From JBFGCT01 sp963825565 (GTDB lineage Bacteria > Actinomycetota > Acidimicrobiia > Acidimicrobiales > Ilumatobacteraceae), in assembly GCA_963825565.1 (NCBI GenBank), contig CAWGTW010000010.1, forward strand, positions 350,042-414,041: a stretch of 64,000 nucleotides of DNA. The letters run 5' to 3'. Both the position numbers and the translations under genes were made by a program. Shown piece after piece: positions 54,719 to 64,000 of the stretch (position 1 is the stretch's first letter; every line of letters begins with the position of its first letter). A model generated the notes under the pieces. It was not told the DNA's origin. It was given only the letters and a program-made list of their open reading frames with translations, and did not search any database.

Positions 54719-55966
54719 ATGGCTGAGTTCGAGGGCAAGATGGAGCGCTTGGCAACGACGGCCCGCTCTGTCGTGTACCGGGCTCGGCGGACCGACGGCT
54801 CAGCCGTAGTGGTGAAAGTCTCGCAAGATGAAGCAGGCGACGCTGACATCGAGCCGCGAACTCTCACTTGCGACGCGTCTCGGCGGTGTTCCTGGGGTCG
54901 TCCCGGTGCTCGAAGGAGGTGTCGGCATCGAGGTAGCACCTGGGCGCCCGTTCGTCGTTCGACCCTACTATCCCGAAACCCTGCAGGACGTGGGAAGGGT
55001 TCCGTGGACGCTAGCGACTGAGATCCTCGAGAAGATCGCCAGCGCAGTGAGCCGCATTCACGCGGTCGGAGTGGTGCACGGCGATCTCAAGCCATCGAAC
55101 GTTGCGCTCGATTCGTTCCATCAGCCGATGATTTTGGACTTTGGGTCCGCGCAGGTGAGCGAAGGATTGCCGCCAGACGACGAGCGTCACACGTTCAGTC
55201 TTGGCTACGTCGCGCCGGAGGTCTTGACGGAGGCTCGAGTAGGCATGGCCGCCGATGTTTATTCGCTTGGCAGCATCTACTTCTTCCTCCTGACCGGACG
55301 ATCGCCCCATCACACCCACCAAGGCGAAGGTCTCCGCGACGTAGTCCGGAGGATTGCGGGCGAGCCGGTCTCCTACGACGGAATCCCGCCTTTCGTGCCC
55401 GACGAGGCGGTGAACTTGTTGGTTCAGGCTCTAAGTGCGAATCCCGATCAGCGGCCAACCGCCATAGATCTTGCCAGCGCGTTGCGGACTGTCCTCACCA
55501 GCTACGAGGCGAGTGAGGAGATCTATCGAGAGAGCATCGAGTTGCCGGCCAGTTCCGCTCGCGATCGAAGGGTGTCGTCCGATGCAGACTGGGACTTGTT
55601 CCCTCAGGAGAAGCGGTCACGTGGTCCAATCACAGGTCAGCTACAAGCTCGCCTGGACGGTGTCGCCGAAGAGCAGATGGCGTCGACCTGGTCCCGAAAC
55701 GTACCGGCTCTGCTAGGTGGCGTTGCCTCGGTAATCGCAGCTGGTCTGGTTTCGTTGTGCCGCTGGCCGCCGTGGCTGCTGCAGCCGCTGCATCGAGCGC
55801 GGTCGTTGCCGTTGCCCAGGACCGGCGACGGTCGCAGCGTGATCTGGATGCCGATACGCGGTTCCTGCTGCGCGCGGCAAAGGACGCCTGGCGACGAGCC
55901 GAGATCTCGACCGACTCGCTGACGGATCCTGTCCTCAGCGTTTCGCTCGAAGAGGACGTCTGGTAG
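54719..55966 (+). pseudogene. Eukaryotic-type Ser/Thr protein kinase with membrane anchor, two frameshifts
   Basis: The coding pattern changes frame twice. It starts at ATG 54719 (ribosome binding site AGGAG) and includes the ATP-binding Lys in AVVVKVSQDE. Near 54854 one extra C (GAGCCGCGAA) moves the frame; the kinase goes on with HAVGVVHGDLKPSNVAL (catalytic loop), LDFGSAQVSE (DFG) and LGYVAPEVL. Near 55753-55757 one base is missing; the second shift enters a membrane helix (VPLAAVAAAAAASSAVV) and ends SLEEDVW at 55966. All kinase residues needed for activity are present, so it is either recently broken or affected by sequence errors. GC is lower than in the flanking chromosome, consistent with transfer. 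Confidence 0.65.
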
Positions 55967-55968
55967 AG

Positions 55969-56347
55969 ATGGCCAACGAGCAACCCCGGCTTGAGTCCGC
56001 CGCGCGTGACATGGGGCAAGAGATCATCGATAGCTACTCGCTCGACCTCCTGGAGGAGTCTCGCAGAATTGCGCCGGCGCGCCGAGTCGAGCTCGATCTC
56101 GACGGCCTACATGCAGCAGGCCGCCCTGAATCTGAAGCTTCGAAAGGCTGGCGGTGCCTCGACGGACCTACTCCTGACCATCGGCGTTGCCATGTTGGCA
56201 GGCGCTATCGGTGTACTCGTGACGATCCGGACTGCTTCCGTCGAAACAGAGACATGGGTTGAGGTTGTGACGATTGCGGCAATCGTCGTCGGGGCGGCGA
56301 TGTCGGCGATCGGGGCAACACTTCGAATTCTTGAGCGTCGTCGTTGA
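55969..56347 (+). pseudogene. Small two-helix membrane protein, one frameshift
   Basis: It begins MANEQPRLESAARDMGQE 3 bases after the kinase stop, so the two form an operon. Near 56055-56062 one extra base moves the frame; the protein continues LAELRRRAESSSISTAY to two membrane helices (LLLTIGVAMLAGAIGVLV and VVTIAAIVVGAAMSAIGA) and ends LRILERRR. The family is not recognised. It may be a partner of the kinase. Confidence 0.5.
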
Positions 56348-56466
56348 AAGGCGCTGCCGCCGCTGTCATAGAGCGCCAACTCGGTGCCTGCCACCATGGT
56401 TCAAGCTCCCGACGCGGACGGTCGCTGACGTGTCGGCTCCGCAGCTCTCGGGCGGTGAGTGCAGAG

Positions 56467-57618
56467 TCAGTCGCCGAAGACGGCGTCGCCGAACGCGGCT
56501 GCGGCGTCGGCCTGCATGCCGGGGAGGACGTGTTGGTACACGGTCATCGTGAAGGCCGGGCTGCTGTGGCCGAGGCGTTCGCTGACGACCTTCACGGGGA
56601 CGTTCGCCTTCAGCAGGATCGAGGCGTGGGTGTGGCGGAGGTCGTGGAGGCGGATGCGGCGCGGGCCGTGCTCGGCGACGAGTTGATCCCACATCTTCGA
56701 GAAGCGGTCGGGGTGGACCGCCTCGCCGGTCTCGGGGTGGGTGAACACGAAGTCGCCCTCGTTGCGCGTCCCGTTCGCCATCAGCTGCTCGAGCTGCACT
56801 CGTCGCCACGTCCGCAGCACGGCGACCGTCCGCGGGTCGAGGTCGATCGTGCGCCGGCTCGTCGACGTCTTCGGGACGCCGACCTCGGCGCCGTAGCCGA
56901 CGGAGAGCAGCTGCTGGTCGACGACGAGGCGGGCCTCGTCGAGGTCGACCTTGCGCCACGTCAGTCCGAGTAGCTCGCCGCGCCGCATCCCGGTGTTCGC
57001 CGCGAGGTAGATCGGGGCGAACCAGGCGGTGTCCTCGATCGCGTCGAGGAACGACCGCAGCTCGTCGGCCGACCACACCTGCTGCTCCTTCGCTCCGGCG
57101 TGCCGCACGGTCGGCGGGTCGGCGAGGTCGGCGACGTTGCGGTGGACGGTGCCCTTGCGGTGCGCGTCGGCGAGCGCCTTGCGGAGCATGCCGTGGATGT
57201 TGCGCACCGTCTTCGGTGCGAGCCCGCCGCCGGCGCCGTTGAGCTTGCCGTCGACGAGCAGCTCGGCGTACAGCGTGTCGAGGTCCTCGGGCTGGAGCTG
57301 ACGGAGCTGGATCGCCCCGATCCTCGGCGCCACGTGCAGCCGGACGTTGTTGCGGTACGAGTCGAACGTCGACCGACTCAGCTGCGACTTCTTCAACGGC
57401 AGCCACCGGTCGGTGAGGTACTCGGCGAGCGTGATGCGATCCGGCGACCGGTACTCGCCGTCGTGCTGACGCTTCGTGATCTCGGCAGCGGCGCGCTCGG
57501 CCTCCTTGCGCGTGGCGTAGCCGTCGTGCCAGTCGCGCTTCGCCTTGCCGGTCGCAGGGTCGATGCCGCCGTACACGACGACGTAGAAGCGGTCGCCCTT
57601 CGGTGCGATGTGAGCCAT
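56467..57618 (-). CDS. int: Phage-type tyrosine site-specific integrase
   Basis: 383 residues. The N-terminus is an AP2-like arm-binding segment (FYVVVYGGIDPATGKAKRDW), followed by a SAM-like core-binding domain (TLAEYLTDRWLPLKKSQLS), and a catalytic domain with Arg in TGMRRGELLG, His-x-x-Arg in LHDLRHTHAS, His in RLGHSS, and the Tyr nucleophile in TVYQHVLPG. All five residues are intact. It would integrate and excise the element, most likely at the initiator tRNA gene. The ribosome binding site GGAGAGG lies before ATG 57618. Transcription points toward the tRNA. Confidence 0.94.
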   Translation of the reverse strand: MAHIAPKGDRFYVVVYGGIDPATGKAKRDWHDGYATRKEAERAAAEITKRQHDGEYRSPDRITLAEYLTDRWLPLKKSQLSRSTFDSYRNNVRLHVAPRIGAIQLRQLQPEDLDTLYAELLVDGKLNGAGGGLAPKTVRNIHGMLRKALADAHRKGTVHRNVADLADPPTVRHAGAKEQQVWSADELRSFLDAIEDTAWFAPIYLAANTGMRRGELLGLTWRKVDLDEARLVVDQQLLSVGYGAEVGVPKTSTSRRTIDLDPRTVAVLRTWRRVQLEQLMANGTRNEGDFVFTHPETGEAVHPDRFSKMWDQLVAEHGPRRIRLHDLRHTHASILLKANVPVKVVSERLGHSSPAFTMTVYQHVLPGMQADAAAAFGDAVFGD

Positions 57619-57923
57619 GTGGACCTCTCCGATCGGTCGTGCGCGCCCCTCGACTCAACGTACCGAGGTCGGGCCGTCGAGGGAAGTGGTCGCATTTCTC
57701 ATGTAACGCGCGGCGCGGAGATGGGCCTTCGTGAGTGGGGTGAACAACGAGGAGTTCCGATGGCCCGAATCGAGACGATCTGCAACGCAAGCGCTCTTCG
57801 GCGGAGTGTCGGGAGGGTGATGTTGTCAATTCGCGTTGAACCCGTTGCCTCGCTCCTGCGCCGCACAGCGATCGTGCGCTGGCCGTCCGCGTCGACACGC
57901 GCGTCGAACTGCAGGAGGCGGCC
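57619..57923. other. Intergenic region between divergent int and excisionase genes
   Basis: About 305 bases. I see no gene. Operators and integrase arm sites would be expected here but no clear repeat stands out. Confidence 0.4.
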
Positions 57924-58268
57924 GTGAGCGACACCCGGCAGGAGTTCCTCACCGTCGAGCAGACGGCCGCCGTGTGCGGCATCGGCCGCACGTCCGCCTA
58001 CCAGCTCGCCCGGCGCGCCGCCGACCACGGCGACGGCGACTTCCCCGCCGTCCGCTTCGGCAAGCAGCTCCGCATCCCCCGCCGGAAGCTCGAAGACCTC
58101 ATCGGCGGACCCATCACCCTCCCCACCGATCCACCACCACCCGAACCCACGACCACCACACCGACCACCACCTCCAACAACGACCACCCCCGAACCACCA
58201 CACCGAACAACACCACCACGACCACCACCCACCCCCACCAACCACAACTCCCACTCACCACACCATGA
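57924..58268 (+). CDS. Excisionase-like DNA-binding protein with Thr/Pro-rich tail
   Basis: 114 residues. The first 60 form an HTH_17/MerR-type winged helix (EFLTVEQTAAVCGIGRTSAY, then FPAVRFGKQLRIPRRKLEDL), as in excisionases and small regulators of integrative elements. The last 45 residues are almost only Thr, Pro, Asn and His, encoded by a C/A-rich stretch. AGGAGG (57913-57918) precedes GTG 57924, an ideal ribosome binding site. It diverges from the integrase gene. Confidence 0.8.
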   Translation: MSDTRQEFLTVEQTAAVCGIGRTSAYQLARRAADHGDGDFPAVRFGKQLRIPRRKLEDLIGGPITLPTDPPPPEPTTTTPTTTSNNDHPRTTTPNNTTTTTTHPHQPQLPLTTP

Positions 58269-58353
58269 CCACCAACCGAACCAACCAACCCCTCCACCCA
58301 ACCAAAACAGACGAGTGCACAGTCGCGTCTGGGAACCGATCCGGGAGCCGGTG

Positions 58354-61342
58354 ATGACCGTCCGGGTGTCGACGCTGAAGGGGCTGGGAGCCGGGCGCTA
58401 CTACGTCGAGAAGCTCCCGCGGTACTACCTCGACGCCAACGAGCCCCGAGGCCAGTGGCTCGGGATCGCCGCCCACGAACTCGGCCTCGCCGGCGAACTC
58501 GACGACGAGGACTTCCTCACGATCATGGACGGGCGCGACCCGAACCGGCCCGACCGCAACCTCGGCCGGGAGTACGGCGACACGTCGGTCCGAGGCTTCG
58601 ACGTCACCTGCTCGGCACCGAAGTCCGTGTCCGTACTCTTCGCACTCGGTGACGACGAGGTCCGCCAGCGAGTCCTCCAGTCACACGATCGAGCCGTCGA
58701 AGCACTCGTCGACTGGATCGAACGACACGCCCACACCCGCTACCGCATCGGCGGCGAGGTCGCCGTCGTCGACGCGAAGGGGATCGTCGCCGCGCTCTTC
58801 CGACAGCACACGAGCCGCGCCCTCGACCCGCAGATCCACACCCACGTCGTCATCCCGAACCGGGTCAAGTCACCCGACGGCCGCTGGCTCGCCCTCGACG
58901 CCCGACTCATCAAGCGCGACCAGCGCACCCTCTCGGCGCTCTACCACGCCGCCCTCCGAGCCGAACTCACCCAGCACCTCGGCGTCCGCTGGCGCACACC
59001 CGAGAACGGCATCGCCGAGATGGCCGACATCCCCGACGTCGTGCTCACCGAGTACTCGAGCCGCACCAACGACATCCGCCACCGCATCGACGCCAAGCTC
59101 GACCGCTTCGTCGCCACCATGGACCGCGACCCGACACCACGGGAGCGGTGGCGACTCGAACGCGAAGCCGTGCTCGACACCCGACCCGGCAAGGAACCGA
59201 ACGTCAACGCCGCCGTCCTCCACGCCGAATGGCGCGAGCAGGCATGGCAACTCGGCACGACGCCCGAGGAGATCGTCGCCGACGCCGTCGGCCAGGTTGC
59301 CGCCACGTCGTTCGCTCGACCAGCACGAGACCGCGGCACTGATCGACCGAGCGATCGCAGCGATCAGCGAACGCCAATCCACGTGGCGACCGACCGAGCT
59401 GCAGCGCGAACTCGCCGGCCTGCTGGCGACCGATCTCGGCATCGACGCCGCACGTGTCATCGACGCGCTGGATGAACTCGCCGACTGGATCGCCACACAC
59501 CGCTGCGTCGACATCTCCGCGCCGGTCCCGACCGACGCGCTGCTCCGTCGCGATGGCCGACCGGTCTCGGAGTCGGCCGTCGACCGGGCGCTGACGACGC
59601 AGGCCATCCTCGACCAGGAGCACGACCTCCTCGACTGGGCCGAGCGCCGCCTCGACGCCGGCGGCGACGTCGAACCCGCAGCGATCGACCGATCCGACGT
59701 CGACCTCAACATCGCCCAAGCCGACGCCGCCTCCCGAGTCGCCGGCGACGAGCAACTCGTCCTCATCGTCGGCCCCGCCGGCACCGGCAAGACCACCGCC
59801 CTCCGACCCGCCGTCGCCCAGCTCCGAGCCGACGGGCGACCCGTCTTCGGCGTCGCCCCTTCCGCCGGAGCAGCCGAGGTACTCGAGGACGAGACCGGTG
59901 TCGCCGCCGACACCCTCGACAAGCTCCTCATCGAGCACCGCCTCGACCGCCCGCCCGACCACCGCTACGACCTGCCCGCCGGGGCGACCCTCATCGTCGA
60001 CGAAGCCGGCATGACCTCCACGCCGAAGCTCGCCGAACTCGCTGCGCTCGCCGACCGGAAGCGGTGGCGAGTCGTGCTCGTCGGCGACCCGATGCAGTTC
60101 TCCGCCGTCGGCCGAGGCGGCATGTTCGGCCTGCTCGTCGACACCTACGACGCCGTCGAACTCGACCGAGTCCACCGCTTCGACAACGACTGGGAACGCG
60201 ACGCCAGCCTCCGACTCCGCCGCGGCGACACCGACGTCGCCGAGCTGTACGACCACCACGGCCGCCTCCACGGCGGCACCGAGCACCGCATGCGAGCCGC
60301 CGCGATCACCCGCTGGTGGATCGAACGAGAAGCCGGCCGAACTGCGCTCCTCATGGCGCCGACCAACCACGCCGTCGACGAACTCAACCACTACTGCCAG
60401 CTCGTCCGCATCGGCGAAGGCCAGCTCGACCCGACATCGCCGAGCATCCGAGCCGGCGCCCACACGATCTACGTCGGCGACGAGATCGCCACGCGCGACA
60501 ACGACCGACGCCTCCTCACCGACCGGGGGAGGATGGTCCGCAACCGAGCCGAGTGGACCGTCACCGCCATCCACGCCGACGGCTCGATCAGCGCCGAAGG
60601 CCGCAGCGGCCGCGTCCGACTCCCGAAGGAGTACGTCGCCGAACACGTCGACCTCGCCTACGCCCGCACCGGCGCCGGCGCACAGGGCCGCACCGTCGAC
60701 GTCGCCATCCTCTACCTCGACGGACCCACCGACGTCCGCAACCTCTACGTCCCCATGACCCGAGGCCGCTCGACCAACGAGGTGTTCGTCGCCACGACCG
60801 GCGAGCAGACCGCCCTCGACGTCGTCGCCCAATCCATCGCCACCGACTGGATCGACCGCCCCGCCCTCGCCCGCCGAGCCGAACTCAGGAAGGTCGACGA
60901 CATCCGACTCGAGATCGCACGATCGCGCCAGGCCCGACGTCGTGGCGTTGATCGCCCCGAGCCCGATCTCGGCATCGATCACGCAGTATCGCCCGAGCGC
61001 CGACCGGCCAAGCGGTGGAGCGAGCTGCGAGAGACCGAGCGGACACTGGCCAAGTGGGCCGGGAGAGGCCCGGAGGACTACCTGCCCGAGCCCGACACCG
61101 ACCCGAATCGCCCGACGACGCCGTGGAGCGAGATGAGCGACAACGAGCGGCTGCGAGCCGAGTTGTCCAGACTCAAGTCCGGCGGAGCCGGCGGTGGCGA
61201 CTCGTCGGTGGGATCGGTCGCAGAGGAACCGACAACACGAGCGACGGCTTGGTCGCGACACCCCAGGCATCGACCTGCCGGGACTGTGAATACCGGCTCC
61301 GGTGGGCGGAGCGCTCAGGATGAGCCATTCGACGGAAGTTGA
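58354..61342 (+). CDS. MOBF-type relaxase-helicase (TraA/TrwC-like), one frameshift
   Basis: About 996 residues in two frames. The N-terminal relaxase domain has the tyrosine-rich GAGRYYVEKLPRYYLD, FDVTCSAPKSVSVLFAL, and the metal histidines in DPQIHTHVVI. At 59311-59312 one extra T (GTCGTTCGCTC) moves the frame; the second frame continues LDQHETAALIDRAIA and holds a superfamily 1 helicase: Walker A GPAGTGKTTAL, Walker B LIVDEAGM, and later LVGDPMQFSAV, VELDRVHRF, TNHAVDELN. Such proteins nick oriT and unwind plasmid or ICE DNA for conjugative transfer. RBS GGGAG stands before ATG 58354. No type IV secretion genes are in view, so the element may be mobilisable or continue to the right. Confidence 0.85.
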
Positions 61343-61457
61343 TACGTCCGTCGGCGATCGAATCGAACTACTCAACTTCGCGCGTTCGCGTGCGCCCGCG
61401 ATGCCACGGTTCCTGCACGTGAGCGATCCCCGTCTTGGGGCTGCATTCAAGGATGAA

Positions 61458-61532
61458 GATGGCACCACCGGACGGGATCAGCGACGCCTCGGGGCGCCTC
61501 GGGCCGCGATGGCACCACCGGACGGCATCAGC
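61458..61532 (+). repeat. 25-bp direct repeat, 50-bp spacing
   Basis: GATGGCACCACCGGACGG(G/C)ATCAGC occurs at 61458-61482 and 61508-61532, between the relaxase and hsdR genes, with one mismatch. Confidence 0.8.
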
Positions 61533-61583
61533 CGAGATCGGCGTTCCGGCGTCCTGCTGTCAGACCTCGTACAGTTGCCGCTG

Positions 61584-64000
61584 ATGATGGCGGACGATCC
61601 TGGCGACTACATCGCCCCGGAGAACAAGGCGCGCGTCCGGATCGACGACATGTTGACCCGGGCGGGGTGGGTCGTCCAGGACTACAAGAGCGTCAACCTC
61701 TACGCGGGTGAGGGCGTCGCCGTCCGGGAGTTGGTGACCGCCGCCGGACCGGCCGACTACGTGCTGTTCGTCAACCGCCAGGCCGTCGGCGTGATCGAGG
61801 CCAAGAAGCAGGGGACCACGCTGGCCGGGGTCGAGTGGCAGACCGTCAAGTACCAGTCGAACATCCCCGACGAGCTTCCGGCCCACCGCACCGAGGATGG
61901 CCGTCTCCCGTTCGGCTACGAGACCACCGGCGACGAGACCTGGTTCACCTGCCGCTTCGATCCCGAGCCCACCGCACGCCGGGTGTTCTGGTTCCATCGC
62001 CCGAGCACGCTCGGCGACATGATCGAGGACCGTGTCGAGGGGCGGCGTGGCTCGCTGCGTGCACGCGTCCACGACATCGAACCGCTCCCACCGAAGGAGC
62101 AGACGCCGTGGCTGCGCGACGCCCAGCACGCGGCGATCACCAACCTCGAACAGTCGCTCCAGGACAACAAGCCCCGCGCCCTGATCCAGATGGCGACCGG
62201 TTCGGGCAAGACGTTCGCCGCAGCCAACATCGCCGAGCGGCTGATCACCCAGGGCGGGGCGCAGCGCATCTTGTTCCTGGTCGATCGGGCGAACCTCGGC
62301 AAGCAGACGCTCAAGGAGTTCCAGGGCTTCGACGTGCCCGGAACGGGCCGCAAGTTCAGCGAGCTCTACAACGTGCAGCGGCTCGGCTCGAACCACGTCG
62401 ACCCGGTCGCCAAGGTCTGCATCTCCACGATCCAGCGGGTCTATTCGATCCTGCGCGGCGACGACACGTTCGACGACGAACTCGACGAGCACTCCACGTT
62501 CGACCACGAACCCGAACGGACCGTCGAGGTCGACTACAACGAACACCTGCCGATCGAGGCGTTCGACGTGATCATCGTCGACGAATGCCACCGCTCGATC
62601 TACGGGGTGTGGCGCCAGGTCCTCGAATACTTCGACGCCTTCCTCATCGGCCTCACCGCGACGCCGGGCAAGCAGACGTTCGGGTTCTTCAACCAGAACC
62701 TGGTGATGGAGTACGGCTTCCCCCAGGCGGTCGCCGATGGCGTGAACGTCGACTTCGACGTGTTCCGGCTCTCCACGGCGATCACCGAGGCGGGCTCGAC
62801 CATCGAAGGCGGCCAGGGTTACATCACCACGTTCCGCAACCGCGAGACCCGGCAGGAACGCCTCGAAGCCGTCGACGAGGATCTCGCCTACGACGCCCGA
62901 GCCCTTGATCGAAAGGTCGTCGCCAAGGACCAGATCCGCACGATCGCCAAGGCGTTCCGCGACAACCTGCCCGCGATGTTCCCCGACCGCGAGGTCGACG
63001 AGCACGGCCGGCTGGTCAACATCCCCAAGACGCTGATCTTCGCCAAGGACGACTCCCACGCCGAAGACATCGTCCGCATCGTGCGCGAGGAGTTCGGCAA
63101 GGGCAACGACGTGATCTGCAAGATCACCTACAAGTCCTCCGACGGCAACAAGCCCGAGGATCTCCTGCAGGCGTTTCGCACCAGCTACAACCCGCGCATC
63201 GCGGTCACCGTCGACATGATCGCCACCGGCACCGACGTGAAGCCGATCGAGGCGGTGCTGTTCATGCGGATGGTTCGCTCCCGGAACTTCTTCGAGCAGA
63301 TGAAGGGCCGCGGCGTCCGCACCATCGACGACGCCACCCTGCAGAGCGTCACCCCCGACGCCGCGTCGAAGGACCGGTTCGTGCTCATCGACGCCGTCGG
63401 CGTGACCGAGACCAAGCTGATCGACTCCACCCCGCTCGAACGCAAGCGAGGCGTCCCGCTCGCCAAGCTGCTGCACCAGGCTCGCCTCGGCCACGTCAGC
63501 GAAGACCTCGTCTCGTCGCTCGCCTCACGGCTGTCCCGACTCGACTCGCGCATCGCCGCCGACGACCGAGCACACCTCGAAGAGATCGCCGGCGTCTCGC
63601 TGCGCGATCTGTCCCACCAGCTGGTGGAGGCGATCGACCCCGACCGCCAGATCGCCACCGCCCAACAGGCCAGCGGCGTCATCGATCCGGACGCCGACAC
63701 CGTTGCCACGACGCAACGGGAGATGTTCGAGAAGGCGTTGCTGCCGATCGCGTCGAACCCGCAGCTGTGCGAGGAACTCGAGAACGTGCAGCGCAGCGTC
63801 GAGCAGGTCATCGACGAGATCAGCCAGGACACCATCACCCGCGCCGACTTCGTCGTCGACGCCGAATCCCGGGCCAAGGAGACCGTCGAGTCGTTCCGCC
63901 AGTTCCTCGACGACCACCAGGACGAGATCACCGCGCTCCAGGTGTACTACTCCAAGCCCTACGCCCAGCGCCCGACCTACGCCGACATCAAGGAGCTCGC
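61584..64000 (+). CDS. hsdR: Type I restriction endonuclease subunit R, N-terminal part
   Basis: The frame is open to the window edge, about 805 residues. The nuclease core is Asp58 with Glu72-Ala-Lys74 in VIEAKKQG (PD-(D/E)xK type). The motor follows: Walker A ATGSGKT (Lys209), DECH box Asp333-His336, LTATPGKQ, and a later helicase motif MKGRGVRTIDDATL. HsdR cuts foreign DNA at a distance after translocation and needs HsdM and HsdS, which must lie outside the window. ATG 61584 or 61587 is the likely start; there is no strong ribosome binding site. Its place after the relaxase suggests it is element cargo. Confidence 0.93.
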   Translation, partial: MMADDPGDYIAPENKARVRIDDMLTRAGWVVQDYKSVNLYAGEGVAVRELVTAAGPADYVLFVNRQAVGVIEAKKQGTTLAGVEWQTVKYQSNIPDELPAHRTEDGRLPFGYETTGDETWFTCRFDPEPTARRVFWFHRPSTLGDMIEDRVEGRRGSLRARVHDIEPLPPKEQTPWLRDAQHAAITNLEQSLQDNKPRALIQMATGSGKTFAAANIAERLITQGGAQRILFLVDRANLGKQTLKEFQGFDVPGTGRKFSELYNVQRLGSNHVDPVAKVCISTIQRVYSILRGDDTFDDELDEHSTFDHEPERTVEVDYNEHLPIEAFDVIIVDECHRSIYGVWRQVLEYFDAFLIGLTATPGKQTFGFFNQNLVMEYGFPQAVADGVNVDFDVFRLSTAITEAGSTIEGGQGYITTFRNRETRQERLEAVDEDLAYDARALDRKVVAKDQIRTIAKAFRDNLPAMFPDREVDEHGRLVNIPKTLIFAKDDSHAEDIVRIVREEFGKGNDVICKITYKSSDGNKPEDLLQAFRTSYNPRIAVTVDMIATGTDVKPIEAVLFMRMVRSRNFFEQMKGRGVRTIDDATLQSVTPDAASKDRFVLIDAVGVTETKLIDSTPLERKRGVPLAKLLHQARLGHVSEDLVSSLASRLSRLDSRIAADDRAHLEEIAGVSLRDLSHQLVEAIDPDRQIATAQQASGVIDPDADTVATTQREMFEKALLPIASNPQLCEELENVQRSVEQVIDEISQDTITRADFVVDAESRAKETVESFRQFLDDHQDEITALQVYYSKPYAQRPTYADIKEL

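Noticed and set aside
61343..64000. Right attachment site of the element
   Set aside because: I looked for a copy of the tRNA 3' end and found none before the window edge.

Overview
The window reads as chromosomal DNA of a high-GC actinobacterium. The markers are a DUF3263 gene followed by a LytR_C gene close to a CIRCE-controlled groEL, a CysO-type sulfur carrier, a UPF0182 protein, a PAC2 protein, coproheme decarboxylase and a DivIVA-type protein. The surface protein with DUF11 and 'FRIIDTR' repeats, together with the general style, suggests the class Acidimicrobiia (Ilumatobacter-like). That placement is inference. At least seventeen genes between 1 and 39 kb have a TANNNT hexamer 6-8 bases before the start codon, which points to widespread leaderless transcription.

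1-10 kb is a sulfur and redox region. It holds the end of one rhodanese gene, a methyltransferase-like membrane protein, a rhodanese lipoprotein, an M23 peptidase, and then a persulfide dioxygenase-double rhodanese fusion. The fusion is translationally coupled to an iron-sulfur/NrfD fusion and followed by a molybdopterin oxidoreductase of the SoeA type. The likely path is persulfide to sulfite to sulfate with electrons to quinone. Next comes a thioredoxin-fold gene with an in-frame TGA exactly at the first position of its CxxC motif, a strong selenocysteine candidate, followed by uridine kinase.

10-40 kb is ordinary core genome: glycerate kinase, cysO, enoyl-CoA hydratase, groEL, aquaporin, fdhD, hemQ, an amino-acid-type binding lipoprotein, a sigma-like/membrane/surface fusion protein, glnD, Nudix, PAC2, a Lon-like PDZ protease, a DivIVA-like protein with a phage-head-protein-like C-terminus, UPF0182, a TrpB2-like enzyme, an EamA transporter and an adenylate cyclase.

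40-54 kb carries a 1,524-residue secreted protein built on near-perfect 558-bp and 372-bp DNA repeats, a decayed BNR-repeat gene, a fused fatty-acid oxidation enzyme, a diguanylate cyclase, an FAD oxidoreductase, lipoprotein and OsmC genes.

54.2-64 kb looks like an integrated mobile element lying beside the initiator tRNA gene. Its left part (54.4-56.35 kb) is lower in GC and holds a frameshifted Ser/Thr kinase and a frameshifted membrane protein. A tyrosine integrase, an excisionase-like protein, a MOBF relaxase-helicase and the start of a type I restriction subunit (hsdR, cut by the window edge) follow. No right attachment site is visible. Several otherwise good genes carry single-base frameshifts, mostly one extra base in GC-rich sequence, so some breaks may be sequence errors rather than biology.
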